Of a stretch of DNA of 64,000 bases, positions 40,401-52,400 are shown piece after piece. Under the pieces are notes generated by a model that saw only the letters and a list, made by a program, of their open reading frames with translations, ran no database searches and was not told the origin of the DNA. The stretch lies in contig JAZGUH010000361.1 in NCBI GenBank assembly GCA_037893225.1, forward strand, positions 1 through 64,000. The letters run 5' to 3'. Each line of letters begins with the position of its first letter. The stretch's first letter is position 1. The position numbers and the translations under genes were made by a program. This stretch comes from Hippasteria phrygiana. Taxonomy: Eukaryota; Echinodermata; Asteroidea; Valvatida; Goniasteridae.

Positions 40401-43400
40401 TTTCTGCTGTCGGCTAGTTCTCGTTTGCTGGCGTGAAACTTTTGCCCCTTGGAGATGGAATCCTCGTAGCGTGTCTTGAATTCAGCCATGGAACCTAGAC
40501 AGTCGGGATTGGCCCTGGGGTGGGGAGAAGATGCGTTTAACACTGAATTATTCATGGAACTAATTAAGAAAAACAGTTTGGCTGTAAATCAACCATGCAC
40601 CCACAAGGTGTACTTTTTAAATTTTATCAGGTTTAAAGAGAATGTAGAATTTTGAGAGAAATCTTCCTCATATGGTAGTTTTATGTAGATTAAGGTACAT
40701 TACAACAAAATTATTTCCGCCATGAAATAATAGAAGAAGTTACTTTTGAGAGTATTGTTTATTACTCGTAGCGATGACTTTTAGACAAGTGGCACCAGAG
40801 GGCTAAATGGGACTTGATACAAACAGCTCTCAAAAGTAATTTTTGTATTACTTCATGGCAGAAGCAATTGCCTGTTTTATGGTTTACTTTAATACCTTAA
40901 TCAACATATAACTACAAAATGACGCAGATTTCTCTCAGCAATCAACATTCTCTTTAAAAATCTGTCAATCAGATGATTGTGCACGTTAGTGCCATGCTAC
41001 TGGCATGGCTCGTCTTGCCCCCACATTATGAAATGTGACCCCGCCCCCAAAAGGAAGACTGCCACAAGCGTCAATTCCAAACTTAGGTTTAATTACAGGA
41101 AACACACAATGGATATCCAGCCCAAGATGATTTCATGCATATTACTATGCCCGACAAATATATAAACAAGCTTAATGCCTCCCCTTCTAAAAAAAAAATG
41201 CCCCGCCCACAAAAAAGATCAGGAGAAAATGGTTTCAAGTCATTTTGTGTTTCTGAGAGCCCAAAAAATAATCCACCCCCCCCCCAAAAGAAATTGTACT
41301 AAAAAAAATGTTTTGTTGCATATAAAGGCGACAGACTAAAACTATCCATTTCTTTTTTCTATGACGCCTGTATGACCGTGTACGTACCAGTCAAGCACAC
41401 ACCATAGCTCAGACAGTTTGTTCTGCAGAGCCGTGCCGGACAGACCATAGCGACACATTGTGTTGACTTCCTTCAAGGCTTGGGTAATCTGGGATCCTGG
41501 CTCCTATTATTAACAGAAAACAGACACGTTTTAACCCTAACCCTGCTAAATGCAACAGAATGCACCAGTGGTAAAAATTTGTTGCATTTTAGCAGTCAAG
41601 GCATGTCTCCTGGGGCCGATTTCACGAAACTCTTCTTAACTTATGACTCATCTTAGGACTTAAGACGAGTTTCTGCTCTAAGATCGATCTTAGCTAAGAC
41701 GCGTCCTACGATCGATTTCACTAAACCCTTCTTAAGCAAGACGCATCCGAAATACAGATAAACGAATCGCTAATTATTGGACGAGGATGACCTTTCGCAT
41801 GCAACGGCTGTATCAAGTTCAATTTGGCACTTTCACGCAACAGCCGTCGGATGTGTACACGCTTGCAGTAAATTCAAGATGGTTGATTGGTGATTGTTTT
41901 GGGTGGAAAATTTGAATAAATGCCTAAGCCAGTTTCATTATCCCTATTGGTCGAGAGCCTGTGACGTGGGTGTGTTTAAACGGTTGTTTAAAAACGGTTA
42001 TTAAAAACGGTTATTAAAAACGGTTATTAAAAACGGTTATTAAAAACGGCTGTTAAAAACCCTTTCTAAAAACGACTGTTAAAAACGGTTGTTTAAACAC
42101 GGCGCGTCATAACCAGCTGTTCTCAGCCGATACGCAACAGGGTGAGCGTATACTTCATAATGTAAGACAACGCTAATGCACGCGTATAAAACGCTGCATC
42201 TTGTGCGTGTGCGTACGCGCACGCGACAGACAGGCGCGGAGCGCCTTCACGCGCTCACTAGGCCGATACGTACGCATGTGTTTTGTACTAAGCAAATGGG
42301 AGAAAAGGTGGGGAGAAAAAGCTTCGCATTTTGTCCCTTTTACGGGAGGTTTTTGCATTTTTCGTAAGGGTCGGCTCGGTCCATTATATAACAGCGGTCA
42401 CGCCCCTCCTCGGTTATTATTGACGTGGTAAAGAACGGGTCGTCAGACTTTTATCCTCTTATTAATATTACACTCACCCGGGTAGCGGGCTCCAATTCAT
42501 ATCCAACCCTTTCTAGAACTTGGAATATTCCCTGCCTGGTGAACCTATATCTCTTGAGGATTTCCTCGTCATTTAGATTATCTAGTGGATTTCTTCTATC
42601 TCGGAATATCCTCTCTCTCCTAATTGCCCGCCGAGCTTTGTAATCAGCGAGAAACATAAGCGCCATTGTTGCTTTTTAGTAAATTGTACGTGTTCGCATA
42701 TAAATAAGACGACCCCCAGACCGATCTTAAGTTAAGACGAGTTCAGCCGCGTTGCTAAGGAAGTTAGGACGTGTTGAACGCGTCCTGACTTTGGTGAAAT
42801 CGATCCTAGGACGAGTTGCGAGTTAAGACGAGTTACTCTTCCTAAGACGAGTCTTAGCGTTTCGTGAAATCGGCCCCAGGTCTGATGCATTCTTTTGTAT
42901 TTAGTATTATACATGTATAAGCCTCCAGCAACAAGGCTGGTACAGATGAGTTCACTGCACAGTGCAACATTGCATTTGGCAGGGTTCTTATTTCAGCTGT
43001 GTTGCATTCTGTTGCATTTGGCAGGGTGCTCAGAGAATACCTCGTGGGGGGTTAGGGTTAATGTACCGATTTCCAACAAAATCATTTTCCGGTTGGCAGG
43101 TGGTTCCACAACGTACTGTTAGGATTGGTAGTCAGTCCTACCAAATTATTACCAAATTATTACTCTGCGTATCTGTTTGTGTACACCATAAAAAGTGCCC
43201 AAATAGGCCAAATTTTAGAGTGAATGAGGGCGCTGTAACAATGCCATTTTAGGAGTACAGACATGAGTTCAGTTATGGACGCAACTTTTGTATTACGAGT
43301 AAAGGTAATATACAACATTTGCAAACATAAAAAAACCAAACTACCAAATTATTATGAAAGACCTTACTTGACAGTTAGTAAATAATAGTCTCAAGCATCC

Positions 43401-46400
43401 TGTGAAATCATGGCACCTGGGGCCAATTTCATAGAGCTGCTAAGCACAAAAAGTTGCTTAGCGTGAACATTCTTTCTTGATAAAACAGAGATTACCAACT
43501 AAATTTCCATGTGTTGTATATTGCTTGTGACTGGTATTATGCTGTTCTTTGCTTAGCATGAAAATCACATGGAGTTTTGGCTGGTAACCTATTTTTAGTA
43601 AGCAAGACATTTTTGTGCTAAGCAAATTTTTGTGCTTAGCAGCTCCATGAAATTGGGCCCTGGTGTGCTATCATTTTCAAGAAAAGCGGTATTTTGTATC
43701 AATATCCAATGATGGCTGGCCGACCATCGTTGGTAAAAACCTGACTTTTTTTCAAATACTGCCCCAATTTACCAAATTTAGTTAGTCCACATTCTATTTG
43801 CAATCGGTTATACATTCCTGAATGGGTGCAAGCCAGCTAGTCTGGTTCCCCGACCTGACAATTCTTTTGAAGTAGGGTCAGGAACCAGCCTACAAGAACA
43901 GTATTTGGTTCTTGGTTTTTCCGGCATCTATGAACCCAAACATGTCATTGCAATAATATCTGCCATAACATGGTCACCCCGACATCCATCAATTTCTGAA
44001 AATTACAGCAAAAGCAAATGTTGTATATTACCTTTAAATACAATTTCATTATAACAGTCTGCAGCCTCTGAACTGAAGTATTAACCCCTTGGGCATGGTA
44101 TTTTACGGGAGACGTCGGGGTGTTGCAGCGGTTCTGGCAGCCAAGCAAACTGCTACAATGTGTTTGTGCAGTCAAGCATGACAAACAATAATCCAACAAT
44201 GGATTGAAACTGCACAAACGGCGGCCAATGGCATCATCCGGCCTGGTGGCACTTTTTGTGACGCCATATGGGGTCATCCATACACAAGGGGTTAAAAGGT
44301 TACTTTATATAAAAATTGCCTCCGACTATTAAAAGAGAAATCACTCCTGTTTCTACCCCCAAAAATGGCATCGTTACACTGTCCTCACTAGTTAACTCCT
44401 TGCGTACGGATGACACGCCATATGGCGTACAAAAAAGGGCCACCAGGCCGGATGACGCCACTGGCCGCTGTCTGTGCAGTTTCAATCCATTGTTGGATTA
44501 TTGTTTATGTCATGCTTGACTGCACAAACACATTGTAGCGGTTCGCTTGGCTGCCAAAACCGCTGCGACACCCAACGTCTCCCGTAAAAAACATACTCAA
44601 GGGGTTAAAAAGTATAGCCTACATTTTTGTTGCTGGACAGCAATAGTTTGGGCACAGAGAGGATAGCATAATGTCAACCCCTCAAAATCTATCCCAGAAA
44701 AGACAAATCACATGAATAAGACACATCGTAAAGTTATGAGTTGAGTTTAGATGATCTGTGATGCACTTTGCAAGTTTGTTGACGTGAGTTAGTGGTTAAG
44801 GCAGGAAAGTTCATTTTTCTAAAGCTGATTTTCTGGAGAAATTTGACTAGTTTCTCAAAATACATTTTCAAAGTGAACAAAGAAACTGGCAGGAGCGGGA
44901 TTCGAACCTGCGACCTCCGGGTTACCGTACCGGCACTCTACCAACTGAGCTATCTTGCCCTATGTTGGCGGTCTCCCAAATTGTCAGTATCTTTGTTCGG
45001 GTGGGCGCTAGTCAGAAGTCATAAACCCAATGCTGTATAGCCAGGGATCACACCCAATTTTACGATACAACCTGGGAAGCGACATTGTGGGGATCACTCA
45101 ATGAGAATACGACTTTTTAACTTTTAATTCGTCAAACAAAAAAAGTTTCTTAAAAGGCAGTTATTCTTACCTTGATTTTGTGCACCTCATCTACGATGAC
45201 TCCTGCCCACTTCACCTTAAGCAGCGAATCCTACAACATTACAAAACAGAATTACGTTATCACCAGATGTTTATAATTAGAGCTGAGGTTTTTTTTTTGC
45301 AAATTTGCCATGAACAAGGTTAAAAGCCACTCGAGGTAGGTACAAAAAAAGAATCAAAAAAAATATCGAAGATACAAGAAGTAAGAATTATTATTCCACT
45401 TGAAGCAGGAAAGATCGTAAGATGAAGGGAAACATGCACCAGGCAAAGAATTCCATAGAGATACAGAACAAGGGAAAAAGCTATTGGCATAGCTTTTTGT
45501 TCTACATCTAGGTACAGCTAGAGTATATTGGTGGGAACGGGCAGAAAGCCGAGTTTCACACTCAAACACCCTAACTGGAGGAACCAAGCTGGACAAGCCG
45601 GTGGAACATTTACCATGAAAATATCTGTAGAACAGACTAAGAGTAGCAACAGATCTCCGGTGACAGAGTAATTGCAAGGATAAGCCCAACTCTTCTCCAA
45701 ACAAATTAACGATGTGTTCTTGTTGACTCCACAAAAAGTTCTGCAGCGCACATTGCACACCAGGGGCACTACGTCATCGTACAAAAAAATATATGACCCT
45801 GATGCACACACTGAATGGGTAAATTGGCCACATACATTTTATGTCATTAATTTTATTCCAATGAAAAAAACCTGGGGCCAATTTCATAGCGTTGCTAATA
45901 AGTGCATAAATTGTTCCTAAGCACAGACCAGGGCCCAAGTTCATGGAATCCGTAATTCCGATTCTGTGCTAACAGCCTGTAATTCTTCACTAACCGAGCT
46001 AGCAAAGAAACTATACGCTAAACCCCGTAAGCACAAAATCCTTACTTACGGGATTTATGCATGCGCGCAAGCCAGACTTCCTTGCTAACCTGTGAAATAC
46101 GCTACCCGTTAGCGGCTATTTTTCGCTGACCGTTTTTCTGCTAAGCGATATTTTGCATTAAGCAGGTCCATAATCTTGCACCAAGACTGCATATGTGACC
46201 AGCTGCTCTACAAAAATGGGTATTATGTCGTAAAATTTGGAAAATGAGTTACATACAGAGTTGAATTTGTCGCATCCTAGGCTTTAATTTGGTGTAGGTT
46301 TGACCCCTGTGGCATATTGTGGTCTCGGGATATCTTGACATTTGTCTACTCATATTTTACAATTTAACGGAAGTGCGTTTAGAGATATAGCCCTTTAAAT

Positions 46401-49400
46401 ACAAAAAGTACAAAGAAATGAGATAATTTCTATCAACATTTATTTGTTCATCTTTCTGAAAATAAATGTGGAAAATATAGATATAATAGAAGCCATCAAA
46501 CCGAAAAAAAAAAATCACTTATGTGAGGATTTTTAAACTCGCTTCACAAAGAACAGCCCTGTGTGTGTTTTCGCATAGTGCGACATAATACCCTTTTTTT
46601 GTGGAGCGGGTCACATATACGATGACAGAGTGTATAATGCCATGGCCTAGTGGTTACGGTGTTTGACTCATGTACGATGGTGCGTGGGTTCGAACCCTGC
46701 CAAGAACATGGTGTCTGTGCCCTTGGGAAAGACACTTAACTACAATTTCCTCTCTCCACCCAGGAGTATAAATGGGTACCTGAGAGGGTCGAGGCCAATT
46801 GAGTGCTGATATCGGCTGCCGCGTGGTCCAGGGCCTGATGAACGGGGTAATAATTGTAAAGCACTTTGAGATCGTTGATACGATGGAAAGCGCTATATAA
46901 GCATAACAATTATTATTATTATTGTGGAGATGGTTAGCTTACCATGTAGATTCTGTAGGTCTCATAGCTGGTGATCACTGCATCTAATTTGCCCTTCAAG
47001 GCTTTCCATAGCGTCTCTTGCCTCTCCCGTCCATGATACTTTCTGAAGGGAAAACATATAGCTAGATTAAATAACGAATGCTTATCAACGCACCGCAAGC
47101 AGTCACGCCTGATGGGGCAATCAACATTGGTAGACAAACACAAGGGAGCGACGGCAAGAGCTATTCAGGGACCGTGTAATTAGCGATAGTACTGGATAAT
47201 GGTGTGTATTGAACACATCAATTTGGGAGCCAAAGAGGATGCTCGTTATAGCCAAGAGTCCAGTGCAAATGCAACCAAATGCTTCCTTTCCAATGGTTAT
47301 CTGTTAAAAAAACAAAAGGGATACCTACCCGACCGTACAGTAGGTCCAAGTTTCAAACTCATCCAGCCAATTGTAGAGCACTGAGTTAGGACATATGATG
47401 AGAAAGACTTCCGATGACTGGCAATGTGTAGTCTTCATTTTCTGGTGAGTTTAAATAACACACATTAACATCTTGCGCCTGGCTGTTATTTATGGGGTGT
47501 TGGTATGCCAAGTACGGACTGTGCAGCCAAGCATAAATGCAAACAATAGGCGCCACACTGAATAGAGTAGTCCTAATTATTGCACTTGGAGCCCCCCTTT
47601 TGGTGTGAATGAAAGCTTTGTTTGAAAAAGCTCCATCTATTCATTACACTCCCATTCAAGAACAATATAGTTGAAACATGAATGGATTGAGTATGTGCAG
47701 GAATGTGCCTATAGACATCAACCGGCCAGGTGGTCTTTTTCCAACCGCGGCTATGGTCGGTTTAATAAATTTCTAAATGTAGCCTTTTCACACTACGAAA
47801 AATCTCCGGGTTGTACACGGGTCCGACACGTGTTAACTAGACTGACCTTTTCACACTACAACATTTCGACACGGCACTGACCCGTGTAGAGCGCTGAACC
47901 CGTGTCGAAACTAACCCTGCTCGGGAGGTGGGTTGAGAGCTCTCGACCCGTGTTGAGAAGTTCAACTCGTGTTGAGAAGTTCGACCTGTGTTGAAAGTCG
48001 TAGTATGAACACCTCTGGGTTGAGTTTGACCCGTGTAAACGCGGATATGTGGGGGCGTTGGGGTATTCAAACCGTGGACGAAAAATGTTGGAGAACAAAA
48101 GAGAACAATATTGTCCGTGATTCCCAGCATACGTCCGCGATTGGGATTGAGTACAAAACATATGGAGGTCTTCCGAAAAAGTTAAAGTACAAACAAAAGA
48201 GGAACAATAGGACGTCCACGTTTGGAGGTCGATACACGTTTGTGTGAGTTTGTATATGCCGGCAATCGTGGACCTAGGACAAAAGAATTCGAGCGTAGAC
48301 AAAGGGGTCCACGTTTGACCTAACGTCCACGATTGAAAATCGTGTACAAAACCAATGGGAGGCCTTCCGAAAAAGTTAGAGTATAAAGAAAAGAGGAACA
48401 ATGGGAGGTCCACGATTGCACCCGTTTACATGACTGGGTGTGTGTGTGTGTGTGTGTGTGTGTGGTGAAACGATTACACGTGTAGTGCAAATGCTGGTGT
48501 TGCGTTGAGTAGTGTGAAAAGGCAGCATAACTGAACTGTGTTGAAATTTTTCAGAAGTCTACACGGGTTGACCCGTGTAGATTTTGACACGGGTCGAACG
48601 TACACAGTGTGAAAACGCCTTTATATTACGTAATTGTGTTAGGTATAGCACATGATGAGGTTTACAACACGTCTTAGCATCGTCCCGCAAACCCCAAGAT
48701 ACAACACCAGACAAAGTCTGTTGGATCTTGCTTGTCTAATCAGAGAACACAGTTCAGATTCACCACTAGCTCCCTCACACACTCACACTAATGTGTAAAC
48801 ACCGGCAATCGCGGACCTCCCATTGTCCCTTTTTTGTTTATACTTTAACTTTTTCGGAAGGCCTCCCATATGTTTTGCACACGATTTTCAATCGTGGACC
48901 TTGCCTCAATCGTGGACCCTATTGTAAAAGGTCCACGGTTTGAATAGCTATACAAACTCAACCATACCTTTTGCAAGAATTCTGGCAGGCGTCTCTGGCA
49001 GTCTTCCTTAGTTCCCGTTTTCCTGAGCACAGCGCACAAAAATGCAAGAATCTGGGGGGGGGGGGGCACAGAAGCAAACAAATACCAATAACGACAGTGG
49101 CAAGGGATGGTCTCAAAAACACTGAAGAATGTTTTTCCTGAACACTCTGGGTGTATTTGAAAACCTGTTCTCGCTTAACCCGCGAACAGTGTTCTCAGGT
49201 TGCCGATTACGAATGCCAAAGTGCCGGATAGAGTGCATCTGGGACGAAAATTCAAGATGGAAGCTGCTGTATCAACCCTAACCTACCTGAATCCATCAAA
49301 ATCCATACCCCTGTTTTGGAGGATTTTGACGGATTCAGGATACCTCCATATTGAAAACTAGGGATTTTGATGGATTGAGGATTGTAAGCCTAGCGGTACT

Positions 49401-52400
49401 GCAGGATTTTGATGGATTCAGGATTGTAAGCCTAGCGGTACTGCAGGATTTTGATGGATTCAGGATACCTCCATATTGAGCAGTCACCAAAACCAACTTT
49501 TTGTGCATGACAAAATAGGTGGATTTTGGCGGATTCAGGATACTTTCTAGTAAAGTTACCCAAGGGGTTAGGGTTAATACTTCAAATGAAAAGAAAGGAA
49601 AATTCACAATCTTACGAAAACAATTGAAATCCTGGAACAGCAATAGAAATTGCCAAATACAATCCCACTCCTATAATCACGTACACTTTCATTTTCTTGT
49701 ATCATTTATACCGTTCCTGGACCGATTGAGTGCTTCCAAGTTCACAAAAATTAATGCAAGTTCCTGAAGGGCCCAAGTCCGCCATCTTTGTTCTTGACCT
49801 TCTTCATCTACTCCCAAGCGGGGAGTGAAAATCCAGTTTGCGAACACCGTTCACGTGTTGATTCTTATTATTTGAAACTTTGTTCGCATGTTCATTCAAC
49901 ATGAGTACGGGGTTTCAAATATGCACCCCGTTTGTTCCTGTTGGGAATGTGCTGTGTTCCAGGCGCTTGTCCAACTGAAACAAGCCGTTCCCAAGTTATG
50001 CCTAATTCACATTTGGCCTGCGATGGGTCTACGGAGCCCGTATCCTGCCCGTATCCCCCTTTCCGTGCAGCCTCCGTGCGGAGGCAGGAGGCGGCCGTGA
50101 GATTTCCGTACGGATTCACGGGCGCCGCGGCCTCTACGATTTTTTTTAGCGAGAAGTTATACAAATTTGAAAAAATCGTAAGCCCGTAGCCCGTAGACAG
50201 CGGAGGCCGCGCGCTGATCGTGCAGAAAACGCAAGATTTTAGGTGGACATTGGGGCAAAAAAAAATCGTACGGAGATTGTAGGCTCTTGGGACAATCGCA
50301 CGGCCCTCACACAGCTAACGCAAGGTTGCCGCTCGCTGCCCGTGCAGTACCTGTGAAATCGCACGGATATCGCATGGATATTGAGCAGTCATCCCGCGGC
50401 AACCCCACAGCGGCCGCACCATCTCCGCGCAGCCTCTGTACGGCTTTGCCCCGGCCTGCCCCCGAGGGCCTGTACGAGAAATCACACGATACTCGTACAC
50501 AATGTGAACACATACGCCTTAGCCCGTAGCCACCTACGATGCCTAAAAAATCGTACGGAAAATCGTAGACCTATTTATCGCACGGCGCCCGGGGCAAATG
50601 TGAATTAGGCATCAGCGGGTCATCCATCAGAGGGACTTATTCCTCATTTTGATGGAACAGGTCACATACAAAATGGGTTTGTCCATGTTCGAAAGGAATG
50701 CACAGGAAAAGTACTAATCCTCCGCTTTGCAACAAGGCTTACCTGAATCGTTTTCCCTAATCCCATGTCATCTCCTAATATGGCACCTTCGCCTTTCCGA
50801 TAGTGCCGATACAGGAACTTCACTCCCTCCCTCTGGTAATCTCTCAGATACCGATTTATAGTTGCCGGCACCTGCCGAAAGAACACAATTCAAATTTGCT
50901 GTCACAAGTAGAGCGGTTCATTTTCGAATAATTAAGTATGCGACTATTCAAAACTAGGTTTGACCGAATATTCAAATGTTCGAGACTTGCCGATCAAGTT
51001 TTTCACGTGTCAGGTGCAATTGCATGCCGCGCCGCTAAAAAGTTGCACGCAAAGCACGCCGGTGTTATCAACATTTTTGGCATGCGGCTGTTGTATCAAG
51101 ATCATTACGGGACGTATATTAATTAAACAAAAAAACAAAATCCAGCATGCGTTTGTTTTTTGTTTTTGTTTTTTAAAGACGGGAACAATAACCTCTGTCC
51201 ACAAAAAGTTACCGTCGACAAAAATGCTGCATTTGACACTGCTAAGCACCATAATTTTTCTATTAAAATAGCATCAGAGTAGCATCTGTACATGCATATA
51301 TTTTTTTTGAATATTCAAACCGGCAAAAAGGTATTCGATTATTCGGTTTACTGTCGAATATTCGGAATATTCGGGAAAGCCCTAGTTTCATTGCCAACAA
51401 CCATTGGTCAACAAGGAGTGAGTTAATACCGGATTGGACAAGTCAGAGCCATCATTTAATAAAACTGGACATACTTAAGCATACAAATACTAAAAAAGAA
51501 TTGAGTTTCCTGAATGAGTGAAAAACCAGATGAGCTTTCAAATACTCAACAAGAACTGAGTATACAGTGCTTCATATATTACGTCGGGACAGGGCAAAAG
51601 AGAAAACATCTCTGTTCTAATTTACATCATCCCCCGACGCAAACATTCCATCTATTGACTAAGAAGTGTTACCCGAATGACTTTTAACCAGTTCACGCCG
51701 GGATTATTTTGACATTCACCGGACCCAGGGATTATTTTTCACGAACCTCGATGCCAGCCGCGTTGAGGCGGAATCAGGCCGTAATCTGCGGGTAGCACAC
51801 ACTGATATTTCTGGCCTCGCTTGCTGCGAGCGGGTCGCTGACAGATATTTCCGGCCTTGCTCAAGTGCGTGTTCTGAATACTGCAAAACCTTTGCGTGTA
51901 TACACGTCATCTGACGCGAACTGGTTAAAGTCAGAGCCATCATCTGACAGACCAAGAGATTTTTAAGCATACAAATACTCAGAAGTGATAAGTTACCTGA
52001 ATGAGTGACAAACCAGAAGTATGTGAGCTCTCAAATACTCAACAAGAAGTGAGTTACCTGAATGAGTGACCAACCAGAAGTATGTGAGCTCTCAAATACT
52101 CAACAAGAAGTGAGTTACCTGAATGAGTGACCAACCAGAAGTATGTGAGCTCTCAAATACTGACAGACCAAGAGATTTTTAAGCACATTACCTGAATAAC
52201 TGAATCGGGCCCATCTTTTGATAGAACCAGGGGGACTTTAGCACTGGCTGTGGAGACTCCGGGGAAGAATGGTTTCTCCATCTCTTCACAGCTGAAACCT
52301 AGAAAATAAACAACACCAACGACTGTTTGCAAAACATCAGAAAAGCTACTGCGCGAATTTCTGACGCTGTTACAAAAGTCAACTCGAAAACTTTGTAAAC

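Larger units (their letters stand above)
41609..42880. mobile_element. Gutted PIF/Harbinger element
   Basis: 1272 bp, inverted ends CCTGGGGCCGATTTCACGAA and its complement, then GACGAGT-rich subterminal repeats. Flanked by TCT (41606-41608 and 42881-42883). Contains an N-terminal transposase remnant at 42451-42666 (-). Catalytic exons are absent. Confidence 0.8.
41531..43061. mobile_element. TTAA-bounded element split by a Harbinger insertion
   Basis: Starts TTAACCCTAACCCTGC and ends GGGTTAGGGTTAA. Subterminal TGCAACAGAATGCA and GTTGCATTTGGCAGG motifs. About 259 bp once the insertion 41609-42880 is set aside. Confidence 0.72.

Noticed and set aside
49880..50600. GC-rich overlapping frames that could suggest a promoter CpG island gene.
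   Set aside because: They fall mostly inside a transposon with perfect inverted ends, and no frame is preferred.
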